This document shows positions 1 through 8,129 of a DNA stretch of 61,073 bases, one piece after another. Both the position numbers and the translations under genes were made by a program. Position 1 is the stretch's first letter. Every line of letters starts with the position of its first letter. The stretch lies in the NCBI RefSeq assembly GCF_021298855.1, contig NZ_JAJTHI010000009.1, positions 1 through 61,073 of the forward strand, given 5' to 3'. The DNA is from Gemmatimonas sp. Lineage in GTDB: Bacteria; Gemmatimonadota; Gemmatimonadetes; Gemmatimonadales; Gemmatimonadaceae. Below the pieces are notes generated by a model. That model saw only the letters and a program-made list of their open reading frames with translations. It ran no database searches and was not told where the DNA came from.

Positions 1-120
1 CTGTAAGGGGTCTAGCGTTTCTGAGGCTTGCTCAGGAGGTACGGTAGGAAGGCTCGGGGCTTCCGGCTACGTAGAGAGATAGTAGATTTCCGGAATCTTT
101 ACTCCGGGAGTCTGGATACC

Positions 121-981
121 ATGGCGAAAGCCAAGCCGCCGGCGCCGTCTCACGTGGGCCCCTCTCCGGCCGTTCGTGCGCGCAAGAGTAGGAGGGGAGG
201 ACCGAACGCCGGACGCGGGGGGGAAAGCGGCCGCGCGTTCCGCGCGCAGCTGCAGGTACTTATCGCACGTGCCGGCTCTCAAGAACGCCTGGCGCGTCAG
301 TGTGGTCTGTCCCTGCAGACCGTGAACGATTGGAAGAACGGCAAATCGCTCCCCGGCTTCGAGCAGCTCTTGAAGCTCAGCGACTCCATGGGGGTGACGC
401 TCGACTGGCTCTGCCGCGGACTAGGCCCGGAGTCCCCGACGATTTCTCGGAGCCAGGAGAGTCTCGAGGTCGACCTTTCACGGTACGTGGTCGAGGCGGT
501 GGCGCGCGAAGAGGGCCTGCCGGTCGCAAGCGCACACGTTGACCTCCGCATCGACGCGCAGTGGCTCTTGCAGACGGTAACCGCGCGCGTCCTCGAACGG
601 TTCCGGTCGACACGGAAGCAATTCGTTGCCGACGCGGACAGGGAGGTTCGGAGCCTGCAGGCAATGAACTACCTCGAGGACCTGAGCTACTTCCTCGCGA
701 CTCAGACACGAGACCGGCCCCTCAGAGAGCAAGCAATCGGAGCGCTTCTCCGTCTCGGAGAAGATCTACTCCGAGGGATCCCCGACGTGGACGACAAGTA
801 CTCGCAGGAACCTGGTGTGTGGTTCAAGCGCTCCCGGACGGCCTACGAGGTCCTTTTGCCGAGCGCCGAGGCAGTCCTTCAGGCGTTCTCCGTGGCCCAC
901 GAAAAGGATCCGGTCGTCGAAAGTCTGCGGCGTCTCTCGCGCGCGCGTCCGAACTCGAAACGCGGGGTGGTGGGGAGCTAG
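121..981 (+). CDS. XRE-family helix-turn-helix regulator
   Basis: DNA-binding protein of 286 residues. Residues about 40-100 form an XRE/Cro-type helix-turn-helix (QERLARQCGLS, then LQTVNDWKNGKSLPGF) ending in the LDWLCRG motif common in phage-type repressors. The N-terminal 40 residues are basic and low complexity. Residues 100-286 match no family I know. I chose the ATG at 121 because a GGGAG ribosome site lies 10 bases upstream; an in-frame ATG at 28 is also open. It converges on the integrase gene, sharing the four bases CTAG at their stop codons. Its place beside an integrase suggests a regulator of the integrated element, which is inference. Confidence 0.75.
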   Translation: MAKAKPPAPSHVGPSPAVRARKSRRGGPNAGRGGESGRAFRAQLQVLIARAGSQERLARQCGLSLQTVNDWKNGKSLPGFEQLLKLSDSMGVTLDWLCRGLGPESPTISRSQESLEVDLSRYVVEAVAREEGLPVASAHVDLRIDAQWLLQTVTARVLERFRSTRKQFVADADREVRSLQAMNYLEDLSYFLATQTRDRPLREQAIGALLRLGEDLLRGIPDVDDKYSQEPGVWFKRSRTAYEVLLPSAEAVLQAFSVAHEKDPVVESLRRLSRARPNSKRGVVGS

Positions 982-2381
982 CGTGCGGCCTGTTTCCCGG
1001 GTTGCAGGAGAGCGGAGAGCTCCTTCGCGACTTCGTCAGCCGCCTCCTGGCGCACATCCCGTCGCGCCTTGGCGTATCGTTCGCTGGTGCGGGTCTGTGT
1101 ATGACCGAGCAGGGATGCGATGAGAATGAGGGAATGCCCGGCGTCTGCGGCCGTCGCGCCGAAGCTGTGCCGTAGATCATGGATGCGAACGCCCTCCAGC
1201 TTGGCGTGTGTGCGTACCGCCTCCCACAGCCGCCGCGGGACACCGATCGGCCGATCCGTCTCGACGGTCGCCGTGCGCTTGGCGCCGAACCCGCGGCGTG
1301 ACGAGGGAAAGACGAAAGGCGAGCCGTCCACGCGCGGCAGCTCCTCTAGGAGCAAAAGCGCCGCCGCACCGATCGGCCGCACGGCGCGCCCGGTCTTCGT
1401 GTCCCCGAGTATGGCGACAGCCTTCGCCTTGTCGATAGCGTCCCACCGGAGGGCGCAGACCTCCCCGATTCGCCACCCCGAGAGCAGCGCGAAGCGGAGC
1501 GCCCCAACGGCGAACGGATCGGCCTTCACCGGCTGATCGGCGCTCTTCGGCCGGTGCTTGGTCTTCTTGCCCTTCACTTTCAGGCGGTCGGCCGGCGGGA
1601 GCCCCACAGTCTCCGCGAGGCGTAGCGCCTCCCCGAACCGCTGAATTTCGTCCGGGGTGAGGTAGCGCTCGCGCTCTTCCTCCGGGAAACGCTCAACCCC
1701 GCGCGCCGGGTTGCTCAGCCGCGGAATCACGCCGTGGACTTCACACCAGCTGAAAAAGCTTCCCAGAATCGCCACCAGGCGGTTTGCCGTGGTGGGGGTG
1801 GTGTGCAGCTTCCGGTGGAGGGCATCGACCTGCGAGAACGTGACTTCAGGGACCTTCGTCATCCCCAAGGCCGGGCGCGCGTGGGTCTCCCAGAGCCGGC
1901 GGTACTGCCGTAGCGTCTGCGGCTTCTTCTTGGTCGTGACGTGGTCTTTGAGCCAGTCTTCGACTTGATCGCGCATTCGCGGCACTTCCCGGTCTTGCCG
2001 AAGAGATTCCCGGCGCCCTGAGGCCGGATCTCCTCCCCGGACGATCGCACCCCGAAGGCGCTCCGCTTCGCGCCGCGCGCCGGCTAGGGACAGCCCGCGC
2101 GCATCCCCCATGGTGTAGCGCATCGGCGCCCCACGGCGCCCCTCACCCGGTCGACGGTACTGCAGAATCCAGGTGCGCGCTCCGGCCGCGGTCAGCATGA
2201 GTTCCAGACCGGTGACCCCGCCTACCGTGACATAGCGCCGGCCTTTTGCAGGCGGCTTAAGAGCGGCCACCTGCGTTGCTGTCAGACCCCGCCCCCCGCG
2301 GCGCCCGGGGGCGACAGTGACCGGTTTAGCACCCGGTGTAGTGACTTGTGCAGGTCCGGGCGACTGCGATTGGGTGCGCAT
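978..2381 (-). CDS. Tyrosine recombinase / phage-type integrase
   Basis: Site-specific tyrosine recombinase of 467 residues. Residues 31-110 resemble the DUF4102 arm-binding domain (LTATQVAALKPP, GLELMLTAAG). A core-binding SAM-like domain follows (about 135-215), then the catalytic domain. The catalytic set is complete: R304 (SGWRIGEVCALRW), K329, H401 and R404 (HDLRHSFGA), H427 (LLGHTQTRT) and Y436. The gene is therefore probably functional. A 30-residue Lys-rich insertion near 265-290 separates the core from the first catalytic Arg. Its start lies 198 bases from a tRNA-Asn 3'-end fragment at 2579-2620, the usual position of an integrase next to its attachment site. Confidence 0.95.
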   Translation of the reverse strand: MRTQSQSPGPAQVTTPGAKPVTVAPGRRGGRGLTATQVAALKPPAKGRRYVTVGGVTGLELMLTAAGARTWILQYRRPGEGRRGAPMRYTMGDARGLSLAGARREAERLRGAIVRGGDPASGRRESLRQDREVPRMRDQVEDWLKDHVTTKKKPQTLRQYRRLWETHARPALGMTKVPEVTFSQVDALHRKLHTTPTTANRLVAILGSFFSWCEVHGVIPRLSNPARGVERFPEEERERYLTPDEIQRFGEALRLAETVGLPPADRLKVKGKKTKHRPKSADQPVKADPFAVGALRFALLSGWRIGEVCALRWDAIDKAKAVAILGDTKTGRAVRPIGAAALLLLEELPRVDGSPFVFPSSRRGFGAKRTATVETDRPIGVPRRLWEAVRTHAKLEGVRIHDLRHSFGATAADAGHSLILIASLLGHTQTRTSERYAKARRDVRQEAADEVAKELSALLQPGKQAAR

Positions 2382-2415
2382 GATGACGGAATTTCCTCAT
2401 CGGAGGTTCGACTGC

Positions 2416-2448
2416 GGATCTACACCGGATCTACACCGGATCTACACC
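2416..2448. repeat. Three perfect tandem copies of an 11-bp repeat
   Basis: The unit ggatctacacc occurs three times head to tail with no mismatch. A fourth identical copy stands alone at 2683-2693, on the other side of the attachment core. Position between the integrase gene and the core suits integrase arm-type binding sites or an excisionase/regulator site. That role is inferred. Confidence 0.75.
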
Positions 2449-2578
2449 GAGCCCCGAATGTGGCCAAAATGCCGTGAAAGCGCCAGAACGAGAAATGTGC
2501 CAGAACTAGCACACAGACAACGGTTTACGGACCCTTCACTGAAGGGAAGGAAGTACCCGGAAAGCCGGGTGCTGATAT

Positions 2579-2620
2579 CTGTTAATCACCCTGTCGGGGG
2601 TTCGAGTCCCTCCCCGGGAG
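2579..2620 (+). other. Attachment-site core: 3' half of tRNA-Asn
   Basis: These 42 bases read as the 3' half of tRNA-Asn: anticodon loop CTGTTAA (anticodon GTT), 3' strand of the anticodon stem, a five-base variable loop, a T-arm with TTCGAGT loop and a five-pair stem, the 3' acceptor strand CCCGGGA and discriminator G, without encoded CCA. The bases before the anticodon loop (gatat) cannot pair with the 3' anticodon strand (tcacc), and no 5' acceptor or D-arm is present. It is thus a duplicated core made by integration into a tRNA gene. The whole tRNA should lie at the element's other end, beyond position 1. Confidence 0.85.
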
Positions 2621-2646
2621 CTGTTGAAAATTCACGACGTACGAAG

Positions 2647-2677
2647 ACGGCCCGCCTCCAGAGCGCGGGCCGTTTTT
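2647..2677 (+). terminator. Intrinsic terminator behind the tRNA-Asn remnant
   Basis: A perfect 9-bp stem (acggcccgc at 2647-2655 with gcgggccgt at 2665-2673) closes a 9-base loop and runs into TTTTT. It starts 26 bases past the tRNA fragment, so it is probably the native terminator of the disrupted tRNA-Asn gene and marks the chromosomal side of the junction. Confidence 0.85.
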
Positions 2678-2760
2678 CGTTTGGATCTACACCGGTGCTA
2701 CCACGGCGCAGCTGGGCACCGCTGTACTGCGCCGTATGTGGTCGCGCCTGTGGCGACGGG

Positions 2761-3612
2761 TCACCGGGTCTCGAGCACGGTGACGGCGTCGCCTACCGCG
2801 AGTGTCCCCGGACCGGCGTGCGTGGCGTTCACGCCGAACACGACGCCATCGTCGGTGCGCCGATAGTCGGCGAACGCGCGCAACGGCTCGCCCCCCTGTG
2901 CGAGCGAGTCGGGGTCCACCGTGGTGAGGACACAGCGGGTACAGAGCGAGCCCATGCCCAGCGTCACGTCGCCCACGGTCACGCGGGTCCAGCGATCTTC
3001 CTCGTGCGGTTCGAGGTGACTCAACCACACGTTGGCGCGAAAGCGTCGCCGATCGAGGGGCGCCGAGGATCCGGTCTCGAGGAGCCGCAGGTTGAGCGCG
3101 TCCACGCTCGGCAGCCCCAAAACGAGCAGCGGCGCCCCATCGGTGAAGGCCACGCGCCGGGCCTCGTGGGGCAGCGGGCCGGCATACTTGCGCTTGAGCG
3201 GCCGCGACGCGTCGTCGTCGAGATGCACCAGACGACAGGCACGCCCGATCACGTCGCTGCACCAGTCGGCGGCGTCATCGCCGGCGTCGAGCGCCAGTGT
3301 GGCATCATCCCACACGAACACCGGCCGCGCCATGGCGTCGGCCCCGGGCACCGGCGCCGTGAAGGTCGTGTGGCGCGGCGCGTCCAGCACCAGCGCGCCG
3401 TGGCGATCGGCGGTGGCGAAACGCGGGGTGATATGCAGCAGCGCGTGACACTCGCGCGCCGTTATGGCCTGCCCTCCCCCATCCACGAGCAGCCATCGAC
3501 GATCCCCCACGGCGCCGCGGTCATCGAGCGGCATCTGCTCCACCGCGATCCCGGCGGCTGACTTGAGCGGATACACGGTGAGTCCGGCAACACGGGGGGT
3601 GGACGTCGTCAT
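2761..3612 (-). CDS. MOSC domain protein (YcbX-like)
   Basis: Protein of 283 residues with an N-terminal MOSC beta-barrel (VAGLTVYPLKSAAG, VGDRRWLLVD) and a C-terminal MOSC domain that includes GSLCTRCVLTTVD. The Cys in this segment is the conserved residue of the family. MOSC proteins bind molybdenum cofactor or act in sulfur transfer; YcbX relatives help molybdoenzymes reduce N-hydroxylated compounds. The start at 3612 begins MTTSTPRVAG and has GAGGAG upstream; the longer reading frame adds 22 residues with no family match. A moaC gene at 17.1 kb shows that cofactor synthesis is present nearby. The substrate is unknown. Confidence 0.88.
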   Translation of the reverse strand: MTTSTPRVAGLTVYPLKSAAGIAVEQMPLDDRGAVGDRRWLLVDGGGQAITARECHALLHITPRFATADRHGALVLDAPRHTTFTAPVPGADAMARPVFVWDDATLALDAGDDAADWCSDVIGRACRLVHLDDDASRPLKRKYAGPLPHEARRVAFTDGAPLLVLGLPSVDALNLRLLETGSSAPLDRRRFRANVWLSHLEPHEEDRWTRVTVGDVTLGMGSLCTRCVLTTVDPDSLAQGGEPLRAFADYRRTDDGVVFGVNATHAGPGTLAVGDAVTVLETR

Positions 3613-3716
3613 GCGGCAGGCGCTCCTCGGCGCGTACGGTGAGAGTACCCGTAGAAATAGACCGGGGTACATTTCCACCGCTACCCGCGATCTCCGGAAT
3701 TCCCCCGACTGCCCTC

Positions 3717-5120
3717 ATGCTTCGACTGCCCCCGCGATACCACCGCGGCATTGCACCGCTGGCGTTCGCCCTGCTGCTGGCCGTGCCGGGACTGGCCGCC
3801 CGCGCCCAAAAGGCGCCAACCATTCCCCACCAGAAGTACACCCTCCCCAACGGGCTCGAAGTCATTCTGCACGTGGATCGCTCGGTGCCCATCGTGGCCG
3901 TGGAGGGGTTCTACAAGGTGGGGTCGGGCGACGAAAAGCCGGGGCGCACCGGCTTCGCGCACCTGTTCGAACACGTGATGTTCATGGGGTCGCAGAACGT
4001 GCCCGTGGGCAAGTTCGACGAATGGCTCGAAGCCGCCGGGGCCAGCAACAACGGTTCCACCAATTTCGACCGCACCAACTATTACGAGACGGGACCGTCG
4101 AATGCCCTGCCGCTCATGCTCTGGCTTGACGCCGATCGCATGGGCTGGCTGCTGCCAACCATGGATCAGGCCAAGCTGGACCTGCAGCGCGACGTGGTGA
4201 AGAACGAGCGGCGTCAGGGGGTGGACAATGCGCCATACGGCAAGGCCGACGAAACGATTCTTCCCGTGCTCTTCCCCAAGGGGCATCCGTATTCGTGGGA
4301 CGTGATCGGCAGCATGGACGACCTCAGTGCCGCTGCGCTCGACGATGTGAAGGCGTTCTTCCGGCAGTATTACGCCCCGGACAACGCGACCATCACCATC
4401 GCCGGCGACTTCGACCCGGATTCCGCCAAGGCGTGGGTGGCCAAGTACTTCGGCCCCATCCCCCGCGGTACGGCCAGCATCACGCGCCCCGTCGCGCCGG
4501 CGGTGACGCTGACGCGCGACTCGGTACTGGTGCTCGAGGATCGTGTGCAGCTTCCGCGGGTCTACTACACCTGGCACGGCGTCAAGGCCTTCAGTGCCGA
4601 TGACGCGGCGCTCGATGCGCTTGCGGAGATCCTGGCCAGCGGCAAGAGTTCGCGCCTGTACCGTACGTTGGTGTACGAGAAGCAGCTCGCGCAGGACGTG
4701 CGCATGTCCAATGCGTCGCAGAAGCTCGACGGGTTCATCCAGTTGGTCGTGACCGCCAGGCCCGGGGTGGCGCCCACGGAGGTGGACGCCGAGATCACGA
4801 GTGTGCTGAACGCGCTCATTGCCGGTGGCGTGACCGACCGCGAACTCACACGCGTGAAGAACGGGGTACGCGCCAACACCCTCGACGGGCTGGCAAACGT
4901 GGCCAGCAAGGCCTTCCGCCTGAGTTACTACAACTACTTCACGGGGACGCCGGATTTCCTGGCGCAGGACCTGGCCAGGTACGAGGCGCTGACCCCGGCG
5001 GCGGTCCAGCGGGCCGCGCGCACGTATCTCGCCGGCACCCCTCGGGTGGTGCTGAGCATCGTGCCCGAAGGGAAGACCGCCCTGGCGTTGACCACGGCCA
5101 CGCTGGGAGGGATCAAGTGA
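3717..5120 (+). CDS. M16 zinc peptidase, catalytic subunit
   Basis: Insulinase-family metallopeptidase of 467 residues. A signal peptide (about 1-30, ending AARAQ) sends it to the periplasm or outside. The inverted zinc motif HxxEH is intact as H82-LFE-H86, and the distal zinc ligand is E164 in VVKNERR. Both the N-terminal and C-terminal M16 half-domains are present. The ATG at 3717 gives the best signal peptide; the frame is open a further 26 codons upstream. The next gene encodes the non-catalytic partner and overlaps by one base (TGATG), so the two probably form an obligate heterodimer made in equal amounts. Confidence 0.93.
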   Translation: MLRLPPRYHRGIAPLAFALLLAVPGLAARAQKAPTIPHQKYTLPNGLEVILHVDRSVPIVAVEGFYKVGSGDEKPGRTGFAHLFEHVMFMGSQNVPVGKFDEWLEAAGASNNGSTNFDRTNYYETGPSNALPLMLWLDADRMGWLLPTMDQAKLDLQRDVVKNERRQGVDNAPYGKADETILPVLFPKGHPYSWDVIGSMDDLSAAALDDVKAFFRQYYAPDNATITIAGDFDPDSAKAWVAKYFGPIPRGTASITRPVAPAVTLTRDSVLVLEDRVQLPRVYYTWHGVKAFSADDAALDALAEILASGKSSRLYRTLVYEKQLAQDVRMSNASQKLDGFIQLVVTARPGVAPTEVDAEITSVLNALIAGGVTDRELTRVKNGVRANTLDGLANVASKAFRLSYYNYFTGTPDFLAQDLARYEALTPAAVQRAARTYLAGTPRVVLSIVPEGKTALALTTATLGGIK

Positions 5121-6571
5121 TGCGCTCCCGACTGTTCTCACTGGTGGCCCTGTCGCTCCTTGGTGGCACGCCCCTGCTCCACGCCCAGGGCGCGGCGCTA
5201 CCGGCCAGCACCACGCCGCCCAGGCTCGCGGCACCCAAGGCACTCCAGTTGCCCACCATGGTGGAGCGCACCCTGCCGAACGGGCTCCGGCTGGTCATCG
5301 TGGAGCAGCACGAACTCCCGGTGGTGGACGCACAACTCGTCATTCGCACGGGCACTGAAGCCGATCCGGCCGGCAAGGCCGGGCTGGCCACCCTGACCGC
5401 CAACATGCTCGACGAGGGGGCCGGATCGCGCGATGCGCTCGCGCTGGCCGAGGAAATCGGCTTCCTCGCGGTGCGCCTGGGCACCTTCGCGGCACTCGAA
5501 CAGAGCACGGTGTCGCTCCACAGTACCCGCACCACGCTCGACAGCGCCATGGCCCTGATGGCCGACGTGGTGCTGCGTCCCACGTTCCCCGAGAAGGAGT
5601 TCACCCGCCTCAAGAGCGAGCGGCTGACGGCCCTGCTGCAGGAGCAGGATCGCGGGCCGGCCATGGCCGATCGCGCCTTCTCGGCGCTCGTGTTCGGCGA
5701 AGCCCACCCCTACGGCCGAAGCGTGAACGGCACCCGTGAAAGCGTGGAGCCCATGGGACTCGACGAGGTGAAGCAGTTCTGGCGCACCTACTATCGCCCC
5801 AACAACGCGACGCTCGTGCTGGTGGGCGACCTGTCGGTGAACGAAGCGCAGGCGCTGGCCACGGCGGCGTTTGGGGGCTGGGAGCGTGGCACGGTGCCGC
5901 CGGTCACGTACGCCAGGGCGCAGGCGCCCTCGTCCACGAGCATTCACATCGTGGACAAGCCCAAGGCGGCGCAATCCAGCTTCCGTATCGGGACCATCGG
6001 GGTGCCACGCCGCACCGCCGACTACTACCCGCTCATGGTCATGAACACGGCGCTCGGCGGTTCCTTCACCTCGCGGCTGAACAACACGCTGCGCGAGGTG
6101 AAGGGCTATACCTACGGTGCCGGCTCGTCGTTCAGCATGCGGCGCGAAGCCGGACCGTTCACGGCCCGGGCCGAAGTGGTGTCGGCCAAGACCGACTCGG
6201 CCCTCATCGAATTCATGAAGGAGCTCCGCGGCATGCGGACGCCCATGCCCGCCGACGAGCTGGCGAAGGTGAAGCGGTATCTTCGCCTCGGGTACGCCGA
6301 CGGGTTCGAGAGCACCAGCGACATCGCCTCGCAGGTGGCCGGTCTCGTGCCCACCGGTTTGCCGCTGTCGACGCTGGGCGCCTTCGACGCCGGCATCGCG
6401 CGCGTCACGGCGGCCGATGTGCAACGCGTGGCCGCGCGGTACCTCGATCCCACGAAGTTGCGGATCGTGATTGCCGGTGATCGCGCCAGCATCGAGCCGG
6501 CACTCAAGGCCACCAAGATCGCCCCTGTAGATGTCCGCGACATGCGCGGGCGCCCGGTCCTCGTCCCCTGA
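5120..6571 (+). CDS. M16 family partner subunit, no zinc motif
   Basis: Exported protein of 483 residues with the M16 fold but without HxxEH: the equivalent stretch reads LATLTANMLDEGAG. It keeps the substrate-binding C-terminal signature LREVKGYTYGAGS, in which the conserved Arg and Tyr hold the peptide. This is the known pattern of two-gene M16B peptidases, where one chain carries zinc and the other supplies the R/Y pair. The signal peptide ends near LHAQG. The ATG overlaps the preceding stop codon by one base; a GTG lies three bases upstream. Confidence 0.92.
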   Translation: MRSRLFSLVALSLLGGTPLLHAQGAALPASTTPPRLAAPKALQLPTMVERTLPNGLRLVIVEQHELPVVDAQLVIRTGTEADPAGKAGLATLTANMLDEGAGSRDALALAEEIGFLAVRLGTFAALEQSTVSLHSTRTTLDSAMALMADVVLRPTFPEKEFTRLKSERLTALLQEQDRGPAMADRAFSALVFGEAHPYGRSVNGTRESVEPMGLDEVKQFWRTYYRPNNATLVLVGDLSVNEAQALATAAFGGWERGTVPPVTYARAQAPSSTSIHIVDKPKAAQSSFRIGTIGVPRRTADYYPLMVMNTALGGSFTSRLNNTLREVKGYTYGAGSSFSMRREAGPFTARAEVVSAKTDSALIEFMKELRGMRTPMPADELAKVKRYLRLGYADGFESTSDIASQVAGLVPTGLPLSTLGAFDAGIARVTAADVQRVAARYLDPTKLRIVIAGDRASIEPALKATKIAPVDVRDMRGRPVLVP

Positions 6572-6581
6572 CCCCCGACTC

Positions 6582-7538
6582 ATGACGTCCCTCTTCGCTC
6601 GGCGCCTCACCCGCGCCGCCATGGCCGCCACGGTGCTGACGGCGCTCGCGTGCCGGGCGAGCGCGCCCGCCTCCGCGACGTCCGGCCGCACGACGCCGCC
6701 CAATGCGCGTGGCGCCAACGCCGCTCCCATGCTGGTCAGCACGGCCTGGGTGGCGGAGCACGCCGCCGATCGCGATCTCGTGATCCTGCATGTGGGCACC
6801 AAGGCGCAGTACGACAGCAGCCACGTGGCGGGCAGCCGGCACGTGTCGCTCGACGACATTGCCCTGCCGCAGCAGCCGGGGAGCCTCACGCTGCAGATGG
6901 CCGGCACCGAGCAGCTCACCGCCTGGGCCGTGCGCAACGGCATTGGTGACGGCACGCGGGTGATCGTGGTGCCGCACGACGTCAACCTGCAGAGCGCCAC
7001 GCGCGTGTTCTTCACGCTCTCGTACCTGGGTGCCGGTGACCGCACCTCGCTCATGGACGGCGGCTTTCAGGCGTGGAAGGGGGAGCAGCGGGCAGTGAGC
7101 TCGTCCGCCCCGGCTGCGGCCCCCAGCGTGACCTTCACGCCACGCGTGCGCCCCGAACTCATCGCCCTCGTCGGCCAGGTGGAAACGGCCACGCAGGACA
7201 AGTCACGGCACATCGTGGACGCGCGGCTCACCCGCTTCTACAACGGGGACGGCGGCGGCTACCCGCGTCCGGGCCACATTCCCACGGCCGTGAACATCCC
7301 CATCTCCAGCGTCAGTGTGAACGGCTTCTTCCGACCGCGCGCCGAGTTGGAGGCGTTGTTCATGGCACAGCAGGTAGACCGCAGCAAGCCGGTCATCACC
7401 TACTGCCATATCGGCCAACAGGCCACGCTGCTCTGGTTCGTGGCCACGCTGCTGCAGCGGGACGCGCGCATGTACGACGGCTCCTTCCAGGAATGGAGCG
7501 GCAGCACCCGGCCCATCGTGGCGCCCGGGGGCAAATAG
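6582..7538 (+). CDS. Two-domain rhodanese-like lipoprotein
   Basis: Predicted lipoprotein of 318 residues (lipobox LTALAC, lipidated Cys 24) with two rhodanese domains in tandem, at about 48-170 and 190-310. The first lacks a catalytic Cys, as usual. The second has C275 in VITYCHIGQQA, the active-site loop of thiosulfate or 3-mercaptopyruvate sulfurtransferases. Reactions in this family move sulfane sulfur from a donor to cyanide or a thiol. Membrane anchoring outside the cytoplasm is the less common feature. The ATG at 6582 gives the lipobox; it follows the M16 gene by 10 bases and may be co-transcribed. Confidence 0.88.
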   Translation: MTSLFARRLTRAAMAATVLTALACRASAPASATSGRTTPPNARGANAAPMLVSTAWVAEHAADRDLVILHVGTKAQYDSSHVAGSRHVSLDDIALPQQPGSLTLQMAGTEQLTAWAVRNGIGDGTRVIVVPHDVNLQSATRVFFTLSYLGAGDRTSLMDGGFQAWKGEQRAVSSSAPAAAPSVTFTPRVRPELIALVGQVETATQDKSRHIVDARLTRFYNGDGGGYPRPGHIPTAVNIPISSVSVNGFFRPRAELEALFMAQQVDRSKPVITYCHIGQQATLLWFVATLLQRDARMYDGSFQEWSGSTRPIVAPGGK

Positions 7539-7556
7539 GCGCGGGGCGGCCCCCTT

Positions 7557-7594
7557 CCGGGTGAGGGTACTTTTCCCCCGTCCCCTCACTCCGG
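7557..7594 (+). promoter_or_regulatory. Hairpin overlapping the purE ribosome site
   Basis: ccgggtgaggg (7557-7567) pairs with ccctcac (7583-7589) and ccgg (7591-7594) with one bulged T, giving 11 pairs around a 15-base loop. The 3' arm covers the first bases of the purE ribosome site (CCGGAG, 7591-7596). It could limit purE translation, or be a weak terminator for the rhodanese gene. There is no T-run. Confidence 0.4.
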
Positions 7595-7601
7595 AGACCG
7601 C

Positions 7602-8129
7602 GTGACCCCTGCTGCTCCCACACCGCTCGTCGGTGTGGTCATGGGCAGCGCGAGCGACTTCGACACGCTCGCGCCGGCCTGCGACATTCTGGCCGAACTA
7701 GGCATTCCGTACGAGGCGCGCGTGGTGTCGGCGCATCGTACGCCCGACTGGCTCTTCGAGTACGCTGAGCAGGCCGGAGCACGCGGACTGCGGGCCATCA
7801 TTGCTGGTGCAGGGGGCGCCGCGCATCTCCCCGGCATGCTGGCGGCGAAGACGCTGGTGCCCGTGCTGGGCGTGCCGGTCGTGGCGACCCCGCTCAACGG
7901 CATGGACGCCCTGCTGAGCATCGTGCAGATGCCGGCCGGCGTGCCGGTGGCCACGTTCGCGGTGGGCAAGCCGGGGGCGGCCAACGCCGCCCTGTTCGCC
8001 GCGCAGCTGCTCGCCGCGCACGACGAGGCGCTCCTGACGCGTCTGGCCGACCGTCGCGCGGCCAAGGCCGCGGAAGCGCTTGCCCGTCCGCTGGACGCCC
8101 CGCACGCCATTCGCCCCGCCGCCACGTGA
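7602..8129 (+). CDS. purE: N5-carboxyaminoimidazole ribonucleotide mutase
   Basis: Class I PurE of 175 residues, converting N5-CAIR to CAIR in purine synthesis. The family signatures are clear: [12 protein letters not shown] at the N terminus, [11 protein letters not shown] with the catalytic His, and [12 protein letters not shown]. Length fits bacterial PurE. The GTG start at 7602 follows CCGGAG by five bases. The last four bases overlap the purK start, so the two enzymes, which act one after the other, are translationally coupled. Confidence 0.97.
   Translation: MTPAAPTPLVGVVMGSASDFDTLAPACDILAELGIPYEARVVSAHRTPDWLFEYAEQAGARGLRAIIAGAGGAAHLPGMLAAKTLVPVLGVPVVATPLNGMDALLSIVQMPAGVPVATFAVGKPGAANAALFAAQLLAAHDEALLTRLADRRAAKAAEALARPLDAPHAIRPAAT

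Noticed and set aside
2416-2448. A CRISPR array
   Set aside because: The repeat unit is 11 bases and strictly tandem, without spacers, and no cas gene is near.
2579-2620. A functional tRNA-Asn gene
   Set aside because: Only the 3' half is present; the 5' acceptor strand, D-arm and 5' anticodon strand do not match, so no cloverleaf forms.
5120-6571. An M16 pseudogene because HxxEH is missing
   Set aside because: The gene is full length and keeps the R/Y substrate signature, the known pattern of the partner subunit.
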